Positions 42,616 to 50,195 of a stretch of 64,000 nt of DNA are shown here, one piece after another. Source of the DNA: Paraburkholderia saeva (GTDB lineage Bacteria > Pseudomonadota > Gammaproteobacteria > Burkholderiales > Burkholderiaceae); NCBI RefSeq assembly GCF_907164555.1, contig NZ_CAJQZC010000007.1:62001-126000 (forward strand), in the 5' to 3' direction. Numbering within the stretch: position 1 is the stretch's first letter; the number at the start of each line of letters is the position of its first letter. The notes under the pieces are model-generated. The model saw only the letters and a list, made by a program, of their open reading frames with translations, searched no databases and was not told the origin of the DNA. The translations under genes and the position numbers were made by a program.

Positions 42616-43952
42616 TGGCTTCATTCATGCCGAATCCCGCGCGCCGGACAGACACGCCCTCGACCCTATGGCTTCCGTTTCCACTGGACGAGCCCACATG
42701 TGCCGTTGGCGCGGACCTGACCTGCGACGTCGCCATCGTAGGCGGCGGTCTGACCGGGCTTTCCACGGCGCTTCATCTGAAGGCCGTCGAGCCGCGGCTT
42801 GATGTCGTGCTGCTCGATGCCGGCCGCATCGGTTATGGCGCGAGCGGTTTGAACTCCGGGCAGTGCGCGCCGCGGATCGGTCCGGCGATCGAGCGTCAGG
42901 TGAAATCGCCCGGGCCGGATTTTGCGCACGCGGCATACGCGTATTCGCTCGAAGCGATGGCATTGACGACGAGTCTCGCAAACCGTTGCGAGATCGATTG
43001 CGAACTGCACGACGCCGGGCAATGGCAGGTCGCGTTGCGCGACGCCGATGCGCTCACGCTAGAAAAGCGCGCCACCATTTATCGCGCGTTGGGCTTCGAC
43101 GTGCCGTTGCTCGGCGCGGATGCGCTCCGCGCATCGCTGCCGGACTCGCAGCGAATACGCAACGCGATTGCATTTCCGGCGCGTCTGCTCAATCCCGGTC
43201 GTCTTTGCATCGGCCTGAAGCGTGCCGCGCTCGAACGGGGCGTCCGCATTTTTGAGCACACGCGGGTTTCGCGATTCGCGCGCGATACCGGTGCGCTGCA
43301 TGTTCGCAACAGCATGATCAACGCAACACGCATCGTGTTCGCGACCGATGGCGGCATCGGCAGCATCGACGGACTGGATGCGTTTCGCCGGACCGTTTTG
43401 CCCGTCGCGGCATTTGCCGCAGTGACGCGTCCACTGTCTTCCGACGAGCGGCGGGTTATCGGCTGGCACCAGGGCCAGGGTCTCTACGACACGCGCCCCA
43501 TGTTCAATTTTCTGCGACCGCTCGCTGACGGGCGTCTGCTGATTGGCGGCGGCTATCGCTACGCGCCTGGCGAAAAGGTCGATCTCGACCTGCACGAACG
43601 GAGCGCGCCTGATCTGACGGGCCAGTTGCCACTTTTTTTCCCGTCGCTGGGTGCGATGACGGCCGGGTCGGTCTGGCACGGCAGGTTGGGCTGCACGCTA
43701 AACGAATGGCCTGTCGTCCGGGCGCTCGATGCCGAACGTCGCTACTGGCATGCCGGCGGGTGGAATGGTCACGGCGTCGCGCTTGCCGTTGCGGCCGGTC
43801 GCGACCTCGCCCATGCGATGGCCGGCCAGGTCGCCATGCCGGCCGTTCCATGGACGAGCCCTCGCGCGCCCGGCCTGCCGCTTGCGCTGGCGCGCACGGT
43901 TCTTCCGCTGTACCTCGGGTGGCTTCGCCATTCGAGCCAAATCACTATCTGA
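42615..43952 (+). CDS. FAD-dependent amine oxidase-type oxidoreductase (DAO family)
   Basis: 445 residues, GTG start overlapping the stop of the transferase gene by one base. The dinucleotide loop VAIVGGGLTGLSTALHL is at about 39-55; DAGRIGYGASGLNSGQC follows, the pattern of the PuuB/glycine-oxidase branch of the DAO family; the C-terminus has GGWNGHGVALAVAAG, the FAD-closing motif. Members oxidise primary or secondary amines to imines with release of peroxide. In this pathway it could dehydrogenate an amine or a hydrazine (to azo). The frame of the next gene runs through its end but that gene starts just after it. Confidence 0.85.
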   Translation: MASFMPNPARRTDTPSTLWLPFPLDEPTCAVGADLTCDVAIVGGGLTGLSTALHLKAVEPRLDVVLLDAGRIGYGASGLNSGQCAPRIGPAIERQVKSPGPDFAHAAYAYSLEAMALTTSLANRCEIDCELHDAGQWQVALRDADALTLEKRATIYRALGFDVPLLGADALRASLPDSQRIRNAIAFPARLLNPGRLCIGLKRAALERGVRIFEHTRVSRFARDTGALHVRNSMINATRIVFATDGGIGSIDGLDAFRRTVLPVAAFAAVTRPLSSDERRVIGWHQGQGLYDTRPMFNFLRPLADGRLLIGGGYRYAPGEKVDLDLHERSAPDLTGQLPLFFPSLGAMTAGSVWHGRLGCTLNEWPVVRALDAERRYWHAGGWNGHGVALAVAAGRDLAHAMAGQVAMPAVPWTSPRAPGLPLALARTVLPLYLGWLRHSSQITI

Positions 43953-43966
43953 TGGAGGTAACCAGA

Positions 43967-45130
43967 ATGTTCCTAGAGGAATCGCGTGGTGTCCTGGAGC
44001 AATACGCGCCGGGTCTTGAAGCCGAACTTGCAGGGCACGGCCTGCTGGCCATGGAATCGAAGGATCCGCAGGAAATCAAGGCGCTGATCCGCAAATATCA
44101 TCTGCTGCGGCTGTGGGTTCCGGCGTCGCTCGGCGGCGCGATGATTTCGCCGTACGACGGAATCCGCCTGCAGCGCGCCATTGGCGCCCGCGCGCCGTCG
44201 ATGGCGCTGATGCTGACGATGCATAACTTCACGGTCAGTTTCTGCGGTGCGCTGGCCGACTACGTGCCGTTATGCGCGCGGATGCTGCACGACGTCGCGC
44301 ACGACAACCTGCTGGTGGCGTCCGCCTTCGCCGAAGGGCGGCGCGGCGCGGGCATTCTGGACTCGACGGTCTACGTGGCGCCGGACGGCGATGGCTTCCG
44401 GATCACGGGCAGCAAGAAGCCGTGCACGATGGCGAACAGTATGGACATCATCACGGTCGGCGTTGCCATGCAGGGACCGGACGGTATCAAGCGTACCGGC
44501 ATGGCGATCCTGCCCGCGAACGCGTCGGGCGTGACGCGGCACCGCTTCTGGAACGTCCCGCTGCTCGCCGCCGCCGACAGCGAGGAACTGCGCTTCGACA
44601 ACGTGCGCATATCGGCGGACCAGGTGCTGCTCGCATCCGAAGACGACGCGGAAACGGCCAGCATCGTCGCGATGGGGGAAGCGATCGGATTGTGCTGGTT
44701 CGAGATCGTCGCTTCGGCGAGCTATCTCGGCGTGGTGAGCGCAATGGCGGACCGCGTCGTAGCGGATCGTCGCGTCGAGGAATCGGAGCGTGTGCTGCTT
44801 GCGGGCGAGCTGGAATGCGCCCAGGCTGCGCTGGACGGCGCGATCCACCTGATGCAGACCTGCCAGCCGGACGGTGCATTGCTTGCCCGTGTACTGATGA
44901 TCCGCTTCGGTGTTCAACGGGCGCTCGAACGATGCGCGATGCTCGCGGCAGAGCTGGCCGGCGGACTCGCCTATATTCGCGACACCGAAATCATGACGCT
45001 GCTTGCGGCCAGCCGATGCCTTGCGTTCCACCCGATTGGTCGGAAGGCGGCGCAGCCGATGCTGGCCGCGTGGCTGGAATCAGGCGCCGACGTCGACGGT
45101 TCGTCTTCGGCATCCGGTTCAGAGGCATAG
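43967..45130 (+). CDS. Acyl-CoA-dehydrogenase-fold flavoenzyme, probable amine N-hydroxylase
   Basis: 387 residues from ATG 43967, with GGAGG eight bases upstream. The fold is acyl-CoA dehydrogenase: N-terminal helical part, the beta domain with GFRITGSKKPCTMANSMDIIT, and a C-terminal four-helix bundle. At the end, true dehydrogenases have an IYEGT loop with an essential Glu or a nearby one; here the region reads AFHPIGRKAA at 353-362 and no such acid is seen. That ending is what I expect of group D flavin monooxygenases (DszC, isobutylamine N-hydroxylase VlmH). It would use reduced flavin from an outside reductase, absent here, to hydroxylate an amine. The Ser-rich tail is disordered. Confidence 0.65.
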   Translation: MFLEESRGVLEQYAPGLEAELAGHGLLAMESKDPQEIKALIRKYHLLRLWVPASLGGAMISPYDGIRLQRAIGARAPSMALMLTMHNFTVSFCGALADYVPLCARMLHDVAHDNLLVASAFAEGRRGAGILDSTVYVAPDGDGFRITGSKKPCTMANSMDIITVGVAMQGPDGIKRTGMAILPANASGVTRHRFWNVPLLAAADSEELRFDNVRISADQVLLASEDDAETASIVAMGEAIGLCWFEIVASASYLGVVSAMADRVVADRRVEESERVLLAGELECAQAALDGAIHLMQTCQPDGALLARVLMIRFGVQRALERCAMLAAELAGGLAYIRDTEIMTLLAASRCLAFHPIGRKAAQPMLAAWLESGADVDGSSSASGSEA

Positions 45131-45206
45131 GGAGACGTCGCGCGCGGGCGCCGCCGGGCAGGCTGGCGGGCCCCGCCGTCGCGCCGCCATGGAGAAAGTG
45201 GAAGAA

Positions 45207-45587
45207 ATGAAATATCTGATCGCCGTACCGCTGATCATCGTCGGCATCATCCACCTGCTGCCGGTTGCTGGCGTATTGGGTGCGCGTAATCTCGGCGGCC
45301 TCTACGGTATCGCGCTCGACGAACCCAACCTGACCGTGCTGATGCGCCACCGCGCGGTGCTGTTCGGATTGCTTGGCGTGTTTCTGCTTTACGCCGCGTT
45401 CGACGCCGGCTTGCAGCCGCTCGGCTTTATAGCGGCCTTCGTCAGCGTGGGGGCCTTCCTGTATCTGGCGTGTTCGACTGGGCACCTCAACGCACAATTG
45501 TGGCGCGTCGTGCTAGTCGACGTCGTCGCAACCATTGCGCTGGTGATCGGCGCGGCTGCACGCTTCTGGCAGGCGCACGCCGCTTGA
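45207..45587 (+). CDS. Small four-helix membrane protein of unknown function
   Basis: 126 residues from ATG 45207 (or 132 from ATG 45189). It opens with a hydrophobic helix MKYLIAVPLIIVGIIHLLPV and has three more; the loop after the first contains NLGGLYGIALDEPNL and LMRHRAVLFGLLG. Similar proteins occur in Burkholderiaceae, sometimes mislabelled as phosphopantetheine adenylyltransferase; nothing of that enzyme is visible. It lies 76 bp after the N-hydroxylase-like gene and is the last gene in this direction, so it may be the operon's final gene or a resident neighbour. Confidence 0.65.
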   Translation: MKYLIAVPLIIVGIIHLLPVAGVLGARNLGGLYGIALDEPNLTVLMRHRAVLFGLLGVFLLYAAFDAGLQPLGFIAAFVSVGAFLYLACSTGHLNAQLWRVVLVDVVATIALVIGAAARFWQAHAA

Positions 45588-45600
45588 TCGACGTCACCGC

Positions 45601-45637
45601 AGACCCCGACCGCTTGCCGTCTTGCGGTCGCGGGTCT
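45601..45637. terminator. Strong hairpin between convergent genes
   Basis: A 13-bp stem with one bulged base (AGACCC+CGACCGC with GCGGTCG+GGGTCT) around TTGCCGTCTT. It lies between the end of the plus-strand operon and the end of the minus-strand ThDP gene and could end both. No T-run. Confidence 0.55.
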
Positions 45638-45656
45638 CCCGGTATGCGCGCGCTCG

Positions 45657-47378
45657 CTACACCTCGCCGCGCAGTTTCCTTCCCTGCTCGCGAATCTGCT
45701 CCAGCGTCGCGCCGGGCGTGCTCGCTTCCTGCGGCAGGCGGATTTCGATCAGCGCGGCGCGCTTCGCCGCCTGCGCCCGTTCGAGCGCCGGCAGGAAATC
45801 TTCCGTCCGCTCAACGAGCTCACCGTGCGCGCCAAACGAGCGCGCGAACGCGACGAAATCCGGATTCGTCAGACCGGTGCCGTGCACGCGCTCCGGATAG
45901 TTCTTCTCCTGATGCATCCGGATCGTGCCGTACTGGCTGTTATTCACGACGATGAAAATCACGTGAAGGTCGTACTGCATCGCCGTCGCGAGTTCCGGCG
46001 CAGCCATCATGAAGCAGCCGTCCCCCGCGAGCGCGATGACCGCGCGATCCCGATACATCGACTTCGCCGCGATCGCCGCCGGCACGCCGTAGCCCATCGC
46101 GCCACTTGTCGGCGCGAGTTGCGAGCGGAAATGCCGGTATGAGAAATGACGATGCAGCCACGTGGCGTAGTTGCCGGCGCCGTTCGTGAGAATCGCGTCT
46201 TCGGGCAGATGCGCGCGCAGTTGCTGCATGACCTCGCCCATCTGCACGTCACCGGGAATCGTGCGCGGCTTGCGCCAGTCGAGATAGGCCGCGTGCGCCG
46301 CTTCGGCTGAACCCGCCCAGCGGAGCGTGGATGACGGCGTCAGTTCCGCGAGCAACGCAGCGAGTTCCGGCATGCCCGAGACGATCGGCAGATCGGCAGC
46401 ATACACACGGCCGAGTTCTTCCGCGCCTTGATGGATGTGGACGAGTGTCTGCTTCGTCTTCGGAATATCGAGCAACGTGTAGCCGTTTGTCGTCGCTTCG
46501 CCGAGGCGTGGGCCGATTGCAAGCAGCAGGTCGGCGTCGCGAATGCGCGCGGCCAGCGCCGGATTGACGCCGAGGCCGACGTCGCCGGCGTAGTTGGGAT
46601 GCTCGTTGTCGAGCGTGTCCTGATAGCGGAACGCGAGGCCCACCGGCAACTGCCAGGCTTCGATGAAGCGGCGGAAGTCGGTGCACGCCTGCGGCGTCCA
46701 GCCGCTGCCGCCCGCGATCACCATCGGCCGCTCTGCGCCTTCCAGCAGCACGCGCAGCTGCTCGATCTGCGCCTTCGATGGCGACGCCGCCACGCGGTGA
46801 TATTTCGGCGCGCCCGGCACCACGGGGCACGCGTCGCTCAGCACGTCTTCCGGCAGCGACAGCACGACGGGCCCGGGACGCCCCGATGTTGCGATATGAA
46901 ACGCGTGACTCAGGTATTCGGGAATGCGGCGCGCATCGTCGATCTGTGCGACCCATTTGGCCATCTGGCCGAACATGCGACGATAGTCGATCTCCTGGAA
47001 AGCCTCGCGGTCGAGATGCTCGCGCGCGCACTGGCCGATCAGCAGGATCATCGGCGTTGAGTCCTGGAATGCGGTGTGTACGCCAATCGACGCGTGCGTC
47101 GCGCCCGGGCCGCGTGTGACGAGCGCGACACCTGGCCGTCCGGTCAATTTGCCGACGGCTTCGGCCATGTTGGCGGCCGCCGCCTCGTGGCGGCACACGA
47201 TCGTCTGGATGCTGCTGGTCTCGTCGTGGAGCGAATCGAGAATCGCGAGAAAACTCTCGCCCGGCACGCAGAATACGCGCTCGACACCATGCGTCAGCAA
47301 CGCATCGACAACGAGGCGCGCGCCGGTGGTGGTGGGGCCAGCGGAATCAGTAGCAGCAGAAACGTTCGGCAACGACAT
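45657..47378 (-). CDS. Thiamine-diphosphate enzyme of the acetolactate synthase large-subunit family
   Basis: 573 residues from the minus-strand ATG at 47378 (TGGAGG upstream). ThDP glutamate in CRHEAAAANMAEA near residue 52, GPGATHASIGVHTAFQDSTP, and the ThDP-binding motif GDGCFMMAAPELATA ending in NNSQYGT. It resembles IlvB-like proteins found without a regulatory small subunit, which in Burkholderiaceae are often annotated only as 'thiamine pyrophosphate-binding protein'. The IlvB residue set for acetolactate formation cannot be confirmed by eye; oxalyl-CoA decarboxylase or sulfoacetaldehyde synthase activity is less likely. Ends opposite the biosynthetic operon; 142 bp separate it from sdaA. 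Confidence 0.8.
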   Translation of the reverse strand: MSLPNVSAATDSAGPTTTGARLVVDALLTHGVERVFCVPGESFLAILDSLHDETSSIQTIVCRHEAAAANMAEAVGKLTGRPGVALVTRGPGATHASIGVHTAFQDSTPMILLIGQCAREHLDREAFQEIDYRRMFGQMAKWVAQIDDARRIPEYLSHAFHIATSGRPGPVVLSLPEDVLSDACPVVPGAPKYHRVAASPSKAQIEQLRVLLEGAERPMVIAGGSGWTPQACTDFRRFIEAWQLPVGLAFRYQDTLDNEHPNYAGDVGLGVNPALAARIRDADLLLAIGPRLGEATTNGYTLLDIPKTKQTLVHIHQGAEELGRVYAADLPIVSGMPELAALLAELTPSSTLRWAGSAEAAHAAYLDWRKPRTIPGDVQMGEVMQQLRAHLPEDAILTNGAGNYATWLHRHFSYRHFRSQLAPTSGAMGYGVPAAIAAKSMYRDRAVIALAGDGCFMMAAPELATAMQYDLHVIFIVVNNSQYGTIRMHQEKNYPERVHGTGLTNPDFVAFARSFGAHGELVERTEDFLPALERAQAAKRAALIEIRLPQEASTPGATLEQIREQGRKLRGEV

Positions 47379-47520
47379 TGCGAGAAATCCTCCAGTCAGT
47401 TCATTCGGGCCAAAGACCGCCTGCATCTTCAGATGGCGGGGTGGCTGGCCCGAGTCACGGTTGGCGGCCGTGCGCTGCACCGGCACGATGCGCGCGCGGC
47501 CTTTATTGAAACGACGTGTA

Positions 47521-48909
47521 TCAGCATTCGACGATATTCACCGCGAGGCCGCCGCGCGACGTTTCCTTGTATTTGGTTTTCATATCGGCGCCGGTCTCGC
47601 GCATCGTCTTGATGACGGAATCGAGCGACACATAGTGGCTGCCGTCGCCGCGCAGCGCCATGCGTGCAGCGTTGACCGCTTTCACCGAGGCCATCGCATT
47701 CCGTTCGATGCACGGAATCTGCACCATGCCGCCGACCGGGTCGCACGTGAGGCCAAGATTGTGTTCCATGCCGATTTCAGCGGCATTTTCGACCTGAAGC
47801 GGCGTGCCGCCCATGACGGCGGCGAGCGCGCCGGCTGCCATCGAGCATGCGACGCCCACTTCGCCCTGGCAACCCACTTCGGCGCCGGAAATCGACGCGT
47901 TCAGCTTGTACAGAATACCGATCGCGGCGGCCGTCATCAGGAAATCGATCACGCCCTGTTCGTTCGAGCCGGACATGAAGCGCGTGTAGTAATGCAGCAC
48001 AGCCGGGATGATGCCCGCAGCACCGTTGGTCGGCGCTGTGACGACGCGCCCGCCCGCGGCGTTTTCCTCGTTGACGGCGATCGCGTACAGGTTGATCCAG
48101 TCGATCATCGAAAGCGGATCGCGCAGCGCCAGTTCCGGATTGCCCGACAGCGCCCGATACAGCTGCGGCGCGCGGCGTTTCACCTGGAACGGACCGGGCA
48201 ATGTGCCGTCCGCATCGGGGTTGCCGATACCGCAACCGCGCGCGACACACGACTGCATCACCGCCCAGATCTTCAGCAGACCAGTGCGCGTTTCTTCTTC
48301 GGTATGCCACACGCGCTCGTTTTCCCACATCAGTTGCGCGATCGACTTGCCCGTCGCGGCGCACATTGCGAGAAGCTCGTCGCCGGTGCGAAACGGATGC
48401 GGCAACTGTTCGACCGCGCTCAGCACTTTCGTATTGGGCGCGCCGGCCGTCACGACAAAGCCGCCACCGACCGACAGATACGTCGATTCGCGCAGCGTCG
48501 TGCCTTCCGCATCGAACGCATGGAGTTTCATGCCGTTCGGATGTTCGGCGAGCGCCTGACGGTAGAACGAGATGTGCTCTTTCAGAACGAACGGAATCGC
48601 GTGCTTGCCGAGCAGTTCCAGCGTGCGCGTTTTGCGCACGGCTTCGAGACGTTCCGCGATGGTGTCGGGATTGACCGTGTCGGGGGCGTCGCCGAGCAGG
48701 CCGAGCATCACGCCGCGATCGGTGCCGTGACCTTTGCCGGTGGCGCCGAGCGAGCCGTACAGATCGACTTTCACGGAGGCCGTGGCATCAAGCAGCCCGT
48801 CGCGCTCGAGACCCTGGGCGAACATCAGCGCCGCGCGCATCGGACCGACCGTATGTGAACTGGAAGGACCGATACCGATCTTGAAAAGGTCGAACACACT
48901 GACTGCCAT
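47521..48909 (-). CDS. sdaA: L-serine ammonia-lyase (single-chain, iron-sulfur type)
   Basis: 462 residues from ATG 48909 (AGGGAG upstream). Converts L-serine to pyruvate and ammonia. Fused beta and alpha domains: N-terminal SVFDLFKIGIGPSSSHTVGP and C-terminal GCQGEVGVACSMAAGAL plus CDPVGGMVQIPCIERNA, whose cysteines hold the 4Fe-4S cluster. It lies 27 bp after the alginate-lyase-like gene and downstream of gcvTHP, a logical link because glycine cleavage and serine breakdown share one-carbon flow. Confidence 0.95.
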   Translation of the reverse strand: MAVSVFDLFKIGIGPSSSHTVGPMRAALMFAQGLERDGLLDATASVKVDLYGSLGATGKGHGTDRGVMLGLLGDAPDTVNPDTIAERLEAVRKTRTLELLGKHAIPFVLKEHISFYRQALAEHPNGMKLHAFDAEGTTLRESTYLSVGGGFVVTAGAPNTKVLSAVEQLPHPFRTGDELLAMCAATGKSIAQLMWENERVWHTEEETRTGLLKIWAVMQSCVARGCGIGNPDADGTLPGPFQVKRRAPQLYRALSGNPELALRDPLSMIDWINLYAIAVNEENAAGGRVVTAPTNGAAGIIPAVLHYYTRFMSGSNEQGVIDFLMTAAAIGILYKLNASISGAEVGCQGEVGVACSMAAGALAAVMGGTPLQVENAAEIGMEHNLGLTCDPVGGMVQIPCIERNAMASVKAVNAARMALRGDGSHYVSLDSVIKTMRETGADMKTKYKETSRGGLAVNIVEC

Positions 48910-48936
48910 TACTGCTCCCTGCAATTGAAAAAACGT

Positions 48937-50079
48937 TTAGCGCGCCGCGAGCGGCAGGCACACGGCGAGCCACGCGGGCGGCGTCGGTGCCAGTTGCAGC
49001 GCGACCGGCGTGTACCGGCCATCGAGTCGCGCGGCCAGGTGGAACAGTTCGGTCGCATTCTTCGGATCCCACTGACCCGAATAGCCGGGCAGACCGGCCT
49101 CGCGACGCTTCGCATCGAACGGTACGTCCGAATGCACAAACTCTTCGTGCGTCTTCGCGCCGGTCGCGTATGGGGTGAGCCAGTCGAGCGCCGTTGCGAG
49201 CGATGCGCCGTTCGCCGCCTTTTCCGGCAACCAGTTGCGGTTATGGCGGCGCGCGGCGAGCGCGGCGGTGACGAGCGGTTGCAGGTCGTACGTGACGTAG
49301 TGCAGCGCATCGCGCTCCGCGAAATCGACGGTCGAGCCGTCCGGCGCGATGTTGTCGCCAATGTGTTCGACGAAGAGACGCTGCGCCGCGTTGATCATCT
49401 TGCGATTGTCGAGCGTGAAGGCCGCCATCGAAACAAGTTTGACGCGATGGCTCTGCCAGTTGTTCCTGAATGAGCCATTGAGCGGACGCGGCTGGGCGTC
49501 GATCTGTCCGATGTAGCCGTTCGCGAGCTTCGTGAGGAACGCCATCGCCGCGTTGCGCGTTTTCACGGGCAGCGCGCTGGCGGTCAGGTCGTAGGCGAGG
49601 ATCAGGCTGTCGAAGCGGGTTTCGTCGATCGGATTGAAGCTCGGCTGGTAGGTTGTCACCCAGGCGTACAGCAGGCGGTCGACGAGCTTCAGATACCGTT
49701 CATCGCTGGTGGCGCGCCAGGCGAGCGCGGCGTCGCGCAACAGGTCGAGATCCTTTTCGGCTTCGACGCTCTGGTCGTAGATGCCTTCGTGCGGCAGCGT
49801 GCCTTCGGTATGCAGCTTCGCGAGTGCGTGCGGCGGGTCGTTCAGATGCGCCAGCACATTGCTGACGAGTGCCTTGACGCCGGGATCGGCGTTGGTGCGC
49901 TCGCTGGTTTGCAGCGCGGGGGCGGCGCAGAAGTTCATCGCCGCCTGGGCCTGCTGCGCGGGTAGGGCGAGTGCGCCGAAGGTGAGGAGCAGCGTGGCCA
50001 GCAATGCGCTGGCGGACTGCAATGAAAGTGCTTGCGTTGCTTTTGGCCGGCGTTGCATCAATCGCACCTTTCGCGCCAT
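48937..50079 (-). CDS. Alginate-lyase-like secreted protein
   Basis: 380 residues from the minus ATG at 50079 (AAAGGAG upstream). A signal peptide with a basic start and long hydrophobic core ends near QAQA (residue 46). The mature part is an all-alpha toroid like PL5-type alginate lyases, with NNWQSHRVKL around residue 210 as the catalytic Asn-His region and NPIDETRFDSLILAYDL before it. The substrate could be alginate or another uronate polymer. It sits between gcvP and sdaA in the same direction, an odd place for a polysaccharide enzyme. Confidence 0.75.
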   Translation of the reverse strand: MARKVRLMQRRPKATQALSLQSASALLATLLLTFGALALPAQQAQAAMNFCAAPALQTSERTNADPGVKALVSNVLAHLNDPPHALAKLHTEGTLPHEGIYDQSVEAEKDLDLLRDAALAWRATSDERYLKLVDRLLYAWVTTYQPSFNPIDETRFDSLILAYDLTASALPVKTRNAAMAFLTKLANGYIGQIDAQPRPLNGSFRNNWQSHRVKLVSMAAFTLDNRKMINAAQRLFVEHIGDNIAPDGSTVDFAERDALHYVTYDLQPLVTAALAARRHNRNWLPEKAANGASLATALDWLTPYATGAKTHEEFVHSDVPFDAKRREAGLPGYSGQWDPKNATELFHLAARLDGRYTPVALQLAPTPPAWLAVCLPLAAR

Positions 50080-50195
50080 GCGAAACTCCTTTGGTCAGGC
50101 TGATTCGGTGTGTGATGTTAGCCGTTCCCGGGCGCGAACGACAGAACCGCGCGCCGTGAAACGGCGGCGCGCGGTCCCACCTGACGCGGCAAGCG

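Noticed and set aside
45657..47378. ThDP enzyme as a member of the biosynthetic operon
   Set aside because: Opposite strand, separated by a strong convergent hairpin; a role in the pathway cannot be excluded but has no support.
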